From Candidatus Brocadiaceae bacterium (GTDB lineage: Bacteria; Planctomycetota; Brocadiia; SM23-32), in assembly GCA_003551785.1 (NCBI GenBank), contig PUNP01000516.1, forward strand, positions 1 to 6,429: a stretch of DNA of 6,429 nucleotides, written 5' to 3'. A program made the position numbers and the translations under genes. Shown one piece after another: positions 1 through 6,429 of this stretch. The notes beneath the pieces are model-generated. The model did not search any database and was not told the origin of the DNA. It saw only the letters and a program-made list of their open reading frames with translations. Each line of letters opens with the position of its first letter. Position 1 is the first letter of the stretch.

Positions 1-1
1 G

Positions 2-1108
2 GTTCACGAGCCTAAAAAGCAGGACAGTGCGAATATTGCGGGGGGTTGGGACTACTTGTATGACAGGCTTTTCGGCAAACTTCCCGAGCCTGTTGAAGTG
101 GATAAACTTTTTGAAGAACTCTCCGCACCGCCGTTTGGGGTATTGTCAGGAGTCCATCCCGTTCTTTTATGTGCATTCATGCAGGTTTATAAGGACGAGA
201 CGACGCTGTATAGGGAGGGGACTTTTCTTCCGGAACCGGGCATGGCCGACTTTGAAGTGCTCATGCGACGACCGGAGCTTTTTTCGATTGCAGGCAGTCG
301 GGTGGACGGTCCTCGTTTGGTCGTCGTCGAGCGTTTGGCTAAAGGGTTGGAAGTTAATTCCGCTACGGTGCCCGTGGTGCGTGCATTGTTCCGTATGGTG
401 AAGACGCTGCCGGATTTCACATGGAAGACAGGTGACTTGCCGGAGGAGACACTTGCATTACGGGAGACTTTTCAGAATGCGAATTCGCCCGAGCATTTTC
501 TTTTTGTGGCTCTGCCAAGAGCGTTAGGTTTTTCAGAATTTACTGAAGATGAACGGAGCGCTGAGGAGATCGACGAATTTTTCCACGCACTTAACTCCGG
601 TCTGAGTTTATTGAGTGGAGCATTACCTGAGGCAATCAGGACGGCGAGGGACCAACTTCTTGAGTCCTGCGGCCTGGAGGGCGGGGATGAGGGATGGACG
701 GAGTTAAGGCATATGGCGGTAAGTTTGGAGCTGACGGTTACAGAACCGAAATTACTGACTTTTTTGAAGCGGGTCAATCAAGCAGGCGGCGATTCATCGG
801 GAATTGAATCAGTTCTGGCGCTGGTAGCCAACCGACCACCTCATAATTGGAATGACAAGGATGTGGAAAAATTTCCTTCGGCCGCCTCCGCTATTGGCAA
901 AGCTTTTCAAGAATCCGCCCGGGCACTGAATCGAAGAGGTGAATCCGGCATACAAACGGAACCGCTTACACAGGCGGAACGTGAGCAAATGGCCAATATC
1001 AAGGCGCGCTTACGCAGACATATCGATGATAAAGTGAGTAAAGCCCCGCCGCGTGTCATTAAAGCGGCAATCGTTTCACTCCTTGAGGAATTGGAATATG
1101 AAGAGTAA
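2..1108 (+). CDS. Large PglY/BrxC/DUF6079-like ATP-binding protein, C-terminal part (5' end outside window)
   Basis: The frame is open from base 2 to the TAA at 1106-1108, giving 368 residues with no start. The TTG at 56 is internal: in-frame sequence upstream of it (ending GGWDY) is protein-like and continuous, so this is the tail of a longer gene. Visible features are a helical, winged-helix-like stretch at about 140-290 (GVHPVLLCAF, then ETTLYREGTF and FEVLMRRPELFSI), and near 825-905 a motif of the type VANRPPHNWNDKDVEKF. I recognise both styles from the C-terminal halves of large P-loop proteins of phage-exclusion loci (PglY/BrxC, DUF6079). In those systems the protein is an ATPase acting with the modification and effector proteins. 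The nucleotide-binding part would lie upstream, so ATPase activity is inferred from family, not seen. The end is Lys/Arg-rich, then acidic. It overlaps the next gene by 11 bases, indicating one transcript. GC is clearly higher than in the following genes. Family assignment is moderate; being coding is near certain. Confidence 0.72.
   Translation, partial: VHEPKKQDSANIAGGWDYLYDRLFGKLPEPVEVDKLFEELSAPPFGVLSGVHPVLLCAFMQVYKDETTLYREGTFLPEPGMADFEVLMRRPELFSIAGSRVDGPRLVVVERLAKGLEVNSATVPVVRALFRMVKTLPDFTWKTGDLPEETLALRETFQNANSPEHFLFVALPRALGFSEFTEDERSAEEIDEFFHALNSGLSLLSGALPEAIRTARDQLLESCGLEGGDEGWTELRHMAVSLELTVTEPKLLTFLKRVNQAGGDSSGIESVLALVANRPPHNWNDKDVEKFPSAASAIGKAFQESARALNRRGESGIQTEPLTQAEREQMANIKARLRRHIDDKVSKAPPRVIKAAIVSLLEELEYEE
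1083..1090 (+). promoter_or_regulatory. Ribosome binding site for the DndC-like gene, inside the end of gene 1
   Basis: TTGAGGAA lies 7 bases before the ATG at 1098 and within the last codons of the upstream gene. It decides the start: the in-frame GTG at 1053 would add 15 residues, but this Shine-Dalgarno-like site is correctly placed only for 1098. The arrangement fits translational coupling of the two genes. Confidence 0.7.
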
Positions 1109-1928
1109 AGAGCAAAAAGAAAATCCGAAAAATACCCGGCATATACTTTCACTGTCCGGCGGTAAAGACAGCACCGCTCTGGCACTTTACATGAAAGATA
1201 AAGTGCCGGAAATGGAATATGTTTTTTGTGATACGGGGGAAGAGTTAAATGAGACATACATTTATTTAGAGAAGTTGGAGGCGCACTTGGGTAGGAGTAT
1301 TGAGCGTTTAAACCCAGAACGACAATTTACTCATTATTTGAAAATTTATCGTGGCGTATTACCTGATCCAAGGACTCGATGGTGCACTAGAATGCTTAAA
1401 ATAAAGCCTTTCGAGCGGTATGTAGGAAAGGCTCCAGTTCGGTTGTATGTGGGCATCAGAGCTGACGAATCTCATAGAAGTGGTTATATTTCTACCAAAT
1501 CGAATATTAAATCTTGCTTTCCATTTATTGAAGATGGACTTAGACACAAGGATATTATGCAGATACTCAAGGACAGTGGTATTGGGTTACCTGAGTATTA
1601 TAAATGGCGCTCGCGATCAGGTTGCTATTTCTGTTTTTTTCAGCAACGTAGAGAATGGGTAGGTTTGCTTGAAAATCATGATGACTTGTTCGAAAAGGCA
1701 GCATCTTTTGAGAAATTTGATCCCGAAACAGGAGATTCTTTTACTTGGATTCAAGGGGAAAGCTTAAGAGAATTATCTAAGCCAGAACGTATCAGACAAA
1801 TTAAGCAAGAATATGCTGAACGTAAAGAGAGTCAGAAAAAAGATGATCACAAAGTTGAGTCTCCTCTTATGGATGTTTTTTCTGAAGATAACAATTCAAA
1901 TTCAAGCTGTGCAATTTGTCATTTATAA
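1098..1928 (+). CDS. PAPS-reductase-family / DndC-like ATP pyrophosphatase, probable DNA sulfur-modification enzyme
   Basis: The product has 276 residues from ATG 1098. The family's PP-loop is SGGKDS at residues 20-25, followed by FCDTGEE at 43-49, WCTRMLK at 95-101, GIRADES at 119-125 and CYFCFF at 176-181 next to QRREW. This is the layout of DndC-like and BREX type 4 PAPS-reductase proteins, which use ATP to activate a substrate for sulfur insertion, often with an Fe-S cluster. C96, C176 and C179 are likely cluster ligands, with a fourth among C44, C271 and C274 (inference). The protein ends in an unusual CAICHL tail. The next gene is a cysteine desulfurase, the normal sulfur donor for DndC. 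No sulfate-assimilation genes are nearby, so assimilatory CysH is unlikely. The first ~40 codons are richer in GC than the rest. The family is secure. DNA phosphorothioation as the reaction is inferred from context; a tRNA thiolase or other nucleotide-sulfur enzyme is the alternative. Confidence 0.87.
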   Translation: MKSKEQKENPKNTRHILSLSGGKDSTALALYMKDKVPEMEYVFCDTGEELNETYIYLEKLEAHLGRSIERLNPERQFTHYLKIYRGVLPDPRTRWCTRMLKIKPFERYVGKAPVRLYVGIRADESHRSGYISTKSNIKSCFPFIEDGLRHKDIMQILKDSGIGLPEYYKWRSRSGCYFCFFQQRREWVGLLENHDDLFEKAASFEKFDPETGDSFTWIQGESLRELSKPERIRQIKQEYAERKESQKKDDHKVESPLMDVFSEDNNSNSSCAICHL

Positions 1929-1934
1929 ACTAAA

Positions 1935-3089
1935 ATGTCACTTATTTACTTAGATAATAACGCAACAACTCAATGTGAAAATGAAGTTGTTGAGGCGATG
2001 ATTCCTTTCTTTAAAAATGATTACGGGAATCCGGCCAGTGTTCATCCTTTGGGGAGGCATTCAAATTCCGCGTGCGAAAAGGCTAGAGCAATTATTGCAG
2101 AGTTATTTAGTTGTTCTCCTTCAGAGATAGTCTTTTCAAGCGGTGCTACTGAGAGTAACAATTTGGTCATTTTGGGGGTTACCCAAGGAATTAAGTCGCG
2201 CAGGAAAATAGTTACATCCGCGATAGAACACAAATCCGTTTTAGACCCATGCTTAAAACTTCTAAGTAAAGGGCATGAAGTTAAGCAGGTTCCCGTAACT
2301 GATGATTGTATTCTTGATATCAATGCCGCTAAGAAGATTATTGATGAAGAGACTGCCTTAGTAACAATACAAGGGGCTAACAACGAAGTAGGGACGTTAC
2401 AACCGATAAAGCAGATCGCTGAAATTGCTCACTCAATGGGATCCTTCTTTCATTGTGATGCAACACAATTGATAGGTAAGTTACCTTTGCCAACTCATCT
2501 CGAATTTTGCGATTTTATATCATTTAGTTCTCATAAAATATATGGTCCTAAAGGAATTGGTGGATTAGTTGTAAAAGATGGATTATCACGTAAATATATT
2601 GAACCGCTTTTTTATGGTGGTGGACAAGAGAGTGGTTTAAGACCTGGTACACTTAATGTGCCAGGTATTATTGGGTTTGGCTGTGCTTGCCGGTTAGTTA
2701 TGGAAAAATTGAATAATGATATTAAAGATATAGCTAGTTTGCGAGATCGATTCGAAGCTGACATCAAGCAATTGATACCAGAAGCAGTTATCAATGCTCA
2801 ATGCGCTTCTCGGCTTCCAAATACTTCTAGCTTATTAATTCCAAAAGTACCCGCTTCAATGTTGATTGCTAATTTACCTCAAATTTGCATTGGCGAAGGT
2901 TCTGCTTGTTCATCAGGTTCTTACGATCCATCTCACGTACTTCTTTCAATGGGGTTAACGAGAAAAGATGCTGAATGCACAGTTAGGATCAGTTTCGGGC
3001 GTCATAATGATATGCATGAGGTAGAAGAATCTGTGAATTCAATATATTCGGCGGTGGATCTTATTAAATCAATGTTGGTATCCGATTAA
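1935..3089 (+). CDS. Cysteine desulfurase, IscS/NifS class (DndA/SspA-like role)
   Basis: This is a PLP enzyme that removes sulfur from L-cysteine, forming alanine and a persulfide for transfer. Its 384 residues are normal for the family. It opens with IYLDNNATT (4-12). PLP-binding features follow: GATESNN at 70-76, His99, NNEVG at 149-153, D175 and Q178, and SSHK with the Schiff-base Lys at 201. RPGTLNVP is at 236-243. The catalytic loop is GSACSSGS, with the persulfide Cys at 325. All expected catalytic residues are present. It starts 6 bases after the DndC-like gene. I see no convincing Shine-Dalgarno sequence before ATG 1935, so translation may depend on coupling to gene 2. No IscU, ferredoxin or chaperone genes follow, so a dedicated sulfur donor for gene 2 is more likely than housekeeping Fe-S assembly. 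By role it corresponds to DndA or SspA; sequence alone cannot choose between these. It lies wholly within the AT-rich block. Confidence 0.95.
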   Translation: MSLIYLDNNATTQCENEVVEAMIPFFKNDYGNPASVHPLGRHSNSACEKARAIIAELFSCSPSEIVFSSGATESNNLVILGVTQGIKSRRKIVTSAIEHKSVLDPCLKLLSKGHEVKQVPVTDDCILDINAAKKIIDEETALVTIQGANNEVGTLQPIKQIAEIAHSMGSFFHCDATQLIGKLPLPTHLEFCDFISFSSHKIYGPKGIGGLVVKDGLSRKYIEPLFYGGGQESGLRPGTLNVPGIIGFGCACRLVMEKLNNDIKDIASLRDRFEADIKQLIPEAVINAQCASRLPNTSSLLIPKVPASMLIANLPQICIGEGSACSSGSYDPSHVLLSMGLTRKDAECTVRISFGRHNDMHEVEESVNSIYSAVDLIKSMLVSD

Positions 3090-3102
3090 GAGTTGGTAAA
3101 AT

Positions 3103-3108
3103 AAAGGA
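3103..3108 (+). promoter_or_regulatory. Ribosome binding site for the SBD-NERD-kinase gene
   Basis: AAAGGA sits 8 bases before ATG 3117 in the 27-base gap after the desulfurase stop. It supports this start, which also precedes the first recognisable domain by about 25 residues. The gap is too short to show a separate promoter or terminator. Confidence 0.65.
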
Positions 3109-3116
3109 TTTAAGTT

Positions 3117-6100
3117 ATGAAATCACATAGCCAAGAAAAACAAGCTTTTGAAAAAATTAAGAGCATTCATGGATTGAAATTAAAAGGTAATGAGAAACCT
3201 CATAAATGGATTTTTTTACTTGCCTTATCCCGTTTATATGTGAAGGATCCTGATCGTAAAAATCTATTTCGGGTTGATGGAGATATTGAATTTGCTTTTA
3301 ATAATGTGGTTAATGATTTTTTCCCCACAAGTTCACCCAACTCATTTTTAATTGAATACCCATTTTTCCATTTACAAAACAATGGTATATGGTTTCTAAA
3401 AGTTAGGGAAGATAAGAAAGACATATATGCCGAATATGTTCAATCTCCCAATAAAAGGTTAACTTATAAGCGTTTGGTGGAAACTGTTGATGGCGGTTTC
3501 CTTTCAAATGATATTGATAAAGTAATGCGAGACAAAGCTATCAACGCCAAGATTCAGGATTATCTTAAAAATCGATTGGCTAATTTATCTGCCCCAGCCG
3601 ATACAAATTCATCTTCAGTTGTTAGTGAAGAGAAATCCCAATATTCCTTGTTTACCCATGAAAAAGACGCACAAGAGCAGATTATCGACAGAATCAGGTC
3701 TCATCAACTCGGAGAAGTACTTTGCAACCTTCATCTACATGACAAGCAATCGAATCGTTATTTTGAAACAGATATTGTTGTTATATCGAGCTTCGGCATT
3801 TATGTCGTCGAGCTGAAACACTGGAGTGGGGAGATAGTCGTGCAGCCTAACTCCTGGATCCTGAACAATTCGAGCTATAGAGATGATCCGCATAAGGTGA
3901 ACAATTATAAAGCTAAACTGATCCGTGGTTTGTTTGAGCGAAAATTCCCTTACTGGAAGTGTCCTTACTCTGAGTCTGTCGTTGTTCTCACTAACCCGGA
4001 ATCCCAAATTACAGGCAGCCATTCTCCCAAGACTGATAAACATAATCCTACCTTTGATAGCATCGATCGGTTTATAAAATATCTTGATTATCAAAAAGGA
4101 TTAAGCGTTCATGCCCTTAAGCCGGAGCAATGTAAAGCCTTCGCCGATTATTTGAAAAAACTCCAGACGCCCGCCCCGCCAAAAGATTTCATATTTCCTG
4201 GATATGAGGTCGTTGAAAGACTATACCAGTTTGACGATCATGCAGAAGTCGTTGCAAGGCGTACTGATATGCGGCATCGAAAACTCAGCAGGTTACGCAT
4301 TTTTTACCGGTCTTCAACCGATTCACATCAAAAAAACGTCGATCACGAACGGGCCACAGCTACTTTGAATGCTATTGAAATGATCGGTCATCACCCCAAT
4401 ATACTTAAGGTGTGGGATATCCCCAATGACAATAATTATATCGTCGAGGGCAGTGACTGGTCGGAAAGCGGTACTTTGCGTGATGTGCTTGATCAGGAGG
4501 CCCCTTTCCCAACTTCAAAAGCCTTGAAAATTGCGTTGGGACTTGCAAATGGCTTGCAGGCGGCACATGAAAAACTGGTGATTCACCGTGCATTGTCTCC
4601 GGATAATGTCCTGATGGTCGATGATATCCCCAAACTGATGAATTTTGACCTCTCTTATCAGCTTGAGGACAACCGCACGACCGTCATTCCCGATGTCAAT
4701 GAACTTAAACGTTCACCCTATATCGCTCCTGAAATCTATACAAGCGGTACCGTACCGGAGGCAACCGCTGACCTTTTTAGTCTGGGCGTCATGCTGTATG
4801 AGATGCTCGTCGGGAAAACCCCTTTTAACTGTTCAACGGACCTTGAACACAGTGACGGTACCCTTACAGAAAAGCATCGCCAGGAATTGATGGGGCGAGA
4901 CGTGCCAGCGCATGTTATAGGACTTATTTTCGACCTGGTACGATTGAAAACTAACGAACGAATACCTTATGCAAAAGAAGTTGTCGAAAAGATAGAGGAG
5001 GGAAAACCAGAATTACCCCCGGTGCCGGAGGTTAACCGGCAATTGAAAACCGGTGAAAAATGCGGTGTGTGCAGCGTCCTGCAGTTTATTGGAAAAGGCG
5101 CTGAATCTCAAATTTATAAGGCAACCGGGGGAATGGGCAAACTGGTCGTTCTCAAACTCTTTAACCATGATGTGCCTTTGTCGAGGGTGATGGACGAGCA
5201 AAATTATGCTGCATCCGTGCGTCATCACCCTTCACTTATAAGTGTAGATACTTACAATCAATGGACCGATGGGCGAATGTTCATTACGTTCGACTGGATT
5301 TCCGAGCGTTCACTTCGGCAAGAAATAAATGATAACTTGCGTCCCGACCTTGATTGCTTTGTTCGCGGTGCCAATTCGCTTCTTGATGCTGTTGCTTTGC
5401 TGCATGAAAATGAGATTGAGGGGGAAGTCAAGCCGATACTGCACAATGATATCAAACCGGATAACATACTTATAGGAACCGGGAAACGACCTGTTCTCAT
5501 AGATTTCGGTGCGGCATCAGAACCGCGCATTGATGCTTATGAGGGGACGGAAGGGTATGTAGCGCCCGATCTGATTAGCGGGAAAGACAGGTCTTACACC
5601 CTTGATGGCGACCTCTATGCGCTCGGTATCACTTTATATGAATGGTTAACGGGGAAACGTCCGGGAGGCGGCGATATCAGGGAGGATATACCGGAATCCG
5701 TCGATAAGTGGCTGCTGAAAGCTTGTTCTGAACAGGCAGAGCAACGCTACCATTCGGCGAGAGAGATGAAACAAGAACTCCAGGCCGCGGTTGCAAGGAA
5801 AAAAGCGCCGCTTACCTCCGAACGTATAGAACAAGGGGCCGTTGAAGAGGACACTGCTGAATCAGAGAGGCAGCAGTCAGTCGATACAAGAACCGTGAAA
5901 ACACTCGACCCCAACCCCTTTGTGGCCTATCTCAATTCACTCCATAGCCGGAGCGCAGCCAATGAAAATACCCTCGCCGAATCGCAGGCGCGTAATCCCT
6001 ATTTCGGATATATCAGCGTTCCGCATCCCGTGACGCAGGTTATCAAAAACAAATTGATCGGAAAAGAGAGAAGGCATGTCGTCCTTACAGGTCACGCCGG

Positions 6101-6429
6101 CGACGGCAAATCAACAATTGCCCTTGAACTGTACAAGCGCATCAAAGGAATTGAATTAGTAGAAAAGCTGAACCATTGTTTAGACAACAGAGAAAATCTT
6201 GAATCCGACGGGCTATCGCTCAGCGTGATCAAAGATTTCAGTGAATGGTCGCCGTCGGGCAGGAACGATTTGATAGGTGAAATGCTGGATTCTGATTCTT
6301 CCCGCTTCCTGCTCATATCCAACACCGGTACGCTTTTGGATTCTTTCAAAAATTATGAGGAAACCCAAAATGGTGATAAGAGTAACGTGGAGAGTGAACT
6401 TCTGGAGCATATGAATTCTGCTCAATCGA
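3117..6429 (+). CDS. Multidomain SBD-like / NERD / pseudokinase / Ser-Thr kinase / P-loop NTPase protein (3' end outside window)
   Basis: I translated this frame base by base; it is open for 1,104 residues and leaves the window. Domains in order: residues ~25-158 resemble the sulfur-binding domain of PT-dependent McrA-type endonucleases (LLALSRL, YPFFHLQNNGIW at 81-92, VDGGF at 124-128). Residues ~182-335 are a NERD domain with PD-(D/E)xK-like residues (ETDIVV with D219; E232-L-K234). Residues ~362-628 form a kinase fold with HRALSPDN at 490-497 and NFD at 509-511 instead of HRD and DFG, so probably inactive. Residues ~643-890 form a second kinase with GKGAES at 659-664, K680, HNDIKPDN at 776-783 and DFG at 796-798, apparently active. 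After an acidic linker, NPFVAYLNSLHSR (from 933) leads to Walker A GHAGDGKST at 992-1000. The NERD-kinase part resembles PglW of BREX type 2, and the kinase-NTPase join recalls the MADS kinase MAD6 (from memory). Its role as a defence sensor or effector is inferred. Confidence 0.88.
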   Translation, partial: MKSHSQEKQAFEKIKSIHGLKLKGNEKPHKWIFLLALSRLYVKDPDRKNLFRVDGDIEFAFNNVVNDFFPTSSPNSFLIEYPFFHLQNNGIWFLKVREDKKDIYAEYVQSPNKRLTYKRLVETVDGGFLSNDIDKVMRDKAINAKIQDYLKNRLANLSAPADTNSSSVVSEEKSQYSLFTHEKDAQEQIIDRIRSHQLGEVLCNLHLHDKQSNRYFETDIVVISSFGIYVVELKHWSGEIVVQPNSWILNNSSYRDDPHKVNNYKAKLIRGLFERKFPYWKCPYSESVVVLTNPESQITGSHSPKTDKHNPTFDSIDRFIKYLDYQKGLSVHALKPEQCKAFADYLKKLQTPAPPKDFIFPGYEVVERLYQFDDHAEVVARRTDMRHRKLSRLRIFYRSSTDSHQKNVDHERATATLNAIEMIGHHPNILKVWDIPNDNNYIVEGSDWSESGTLRDVLDQEAPFPTSKALKIALGLANGLQAAHEKLVIHRALSPDNVLMVDDIPKLMNFDLSYQLEDNRTTVIPDVNELKRSPYIAPEIYTSGTVPEATADLFSLGVMLYEMLVGKTPFNCSTDLEHSDGTLTEKHRQELMGRDVPAHVIGLIFDLVRLKTNERIPYAKEVVEKIEEGKPELPPVPEVNRQLKTGEKCGVCSVLQFIGKGAESQIYKATGGMGKLVVLKLFNHDVPLSRVMDEQNYAASVRHHPSLISVDTYNQWTDGRMFITFDWISERSLRQEINDNLRPDLDCFVRGANSLLDAVALLHENEIEGEVKPILHNDIKPDNILIGTGKRPVLIDFGAASEPRIDAYEGTEGYVAPDLISGKDRSYTLDGDLYALGITLYEWLTGKRPGGGDIREDIPESVDKWLLKACSEQAEQRYHSAREMKQELQAAVARKKAPLTSERIEQGAVEEDTAESERQQSVDTRTVKTLDPNPFVAYLNSLHSRSAANENTLAESQARNPYFGYISVPHPVTQVIKNKLIGKERRHVVLTGHAGDGKSTIALELYKRIKGIELVEKLNHCLDNRENLESDGLSLSVIKDFSEWSPSGRNDLIGEMLDSDSSRFLLISNTGTLLDSFKNYEETQNGDKSNVESELLEHMNSAQS

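Larger units (their letters stand above)
1200..3660 (+). other. AT-rich central block with edges inside two genes
   Basis: Hand counts of GC per 60-base row: 33/60 at 241, 38/60 at 661, 28/60 at 1021; then 23/60 at 1201, 26/60 at 1261, 21/60 at 1321, 19/60 at 1501, 20/60 at 1801, 19/60 at 2701, 17/60 at 3121, 17/60 at 3361, 20/60 at 3601; then 26/60 at 3661, 29/60 at 3781, 30/60 at 4561, 29/60 at 5581. The left edge is gradual (about 1080-1320, within gene 2). The right edge is sharper (about 3640-3780) and falls in the linker between the SBD-like and NERD domains of gene 4. Codon choice changes with it, with TTA, AAT and ATT common inside and CTG, GCC and CCG outside. This suggests a segment with a different recent history. 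I see no direct repeats, att site or transposase at either edge. Edges are approximate. Confidence 0.7.

Noticed and set aside
56..58. TTG as the true start of gene 1
   Set aside because: The frame stays open with protein-like sequence to the window edge, and the region resembles the C-terminal part of a much larger protein.
27..401. Plus-strand 124-residue reading frame
   Set aside because: It overlaps gene 1 in another frame and has a Cys/Arg/Trp-rich composition with no domain pattern.
1053..1097. Upstream GTG start for the DndC-like gene, adding 15 residues
   Set aside because: TTGAGGAA at 1083-1090 is placed for ATG 1098, and the extra residues lie deep in gene 1 coding sequence with no match to the family.
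1098..1928. Assimilatory PAPS reductase (CysH)
   Set aside because: No sulfate-assimilation neighbours; the WCTRMLK, GIRADES and CYFC motifs and the adjacent desulfurase fit the DndC-like branch better.
1935..3089. Housekeeping iscS/nifS of an Fe-S assembly operon
   Set aside because: No iscU, iscA, hscA/B or fdx neighbours; it is tightly coupled to the DndC-like gene inside a defence-type operon.
3090..3116. Possible promoter or terminator between genes 3 and 4
   Set aside because: Only 27 bases, taken up by the ribosome binding site and an AT-rich spacer; no hairpin or -35/-10 pair is visible.
3640..3780. Sequencing or assembly junction between two source molecules at the composition step
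   Set aside because: The reading frame passes through without a break and joins two sensible domains through a short polar linker, so a real fusion is the simpler reading; read-level support cannot be checked here.
3735..4094. Minus-strand 119-residue reading frame
   Set aside because: It lies opposite the NERD region of gene 4, whose plus-strand frame has clear NERD motifs and is open throughout.
4645..4890. Plus-strand 81-residue reading frame
   Set aside because: It is a shifted-frame shadow of kinase domain 1; the gene 4 frame here encodes the activation-segment and F-helix motifs YIAPE and ADLFSLG.

Overview
The window holds one polycistronic, plus-strand accessory locus from a bacterium. 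It contains four genes, packed nose to tail, and both outer genes run off the window. I cannot place the organism below 'bacterium': there is no RNA gene or housekeeping marker, and composition is mixed. By gene content it looks like part of a defence island. The locus is built like a Pgl/BREX/MADS-type system (large ATP-binding protein plus NERD-kinase), but it carries a sulfur-handling pair typical of DNA phosphorothioation (PT) where a methyltransferase might be expected.

Layout: (1) 2-1108, C-terminal 368 residues of a large protein resembling the PglY/BrxC/DUF6079 ATPases. (2) 1098-1928, a PAPS-reductase/DndC-like ATP pyrophosphatase, overlapping gene 1 by 11 bases. (3) 1935-3089, an IscS/DndA/SspA-type cysteine desulfurase with all key residues. 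(4) 3117 to beyond 6429, a giant multidomain protein. It begins with a domain that looks like the sulfur-binding domain (SBD) of PT-dependent McrA-type restriction enzymes. It continues with a NERD (PD-(D/E)xK-fold) domain, a degenerate kinase domain, an apparently active Ser/Thr kinase domain and a P-loop NTPase that is cut by the window end. No non-coding stretch exceeds 30 bases, and I see no tRNA, IS element, CRISPR array or terminator.

Proposed working model (inference): the desulfurase draws sulfur from cysteine, and the DndC-like enzyme activates the DNA or nucleotide substrate and installs sulfur, possibly with the large ATPase. The SBD of the kinase protein then reads the mark, so that the NERD/kinase/NTPase modules respond to whether DNA is modified. 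A writer and a reader of the same mark would thus sit in one operon.

Base composition supports a modular history. The flanks are about 47-63% GC in the rows I counted. A central block from about 1200-1300 to about 3660 is about 28-45% GC, mostly near 32%. Its edges fall inside gene 2 and inside the SBD-NERD linker of gene 4, so the AT-rich block contains the writer pair and the reader domain together.
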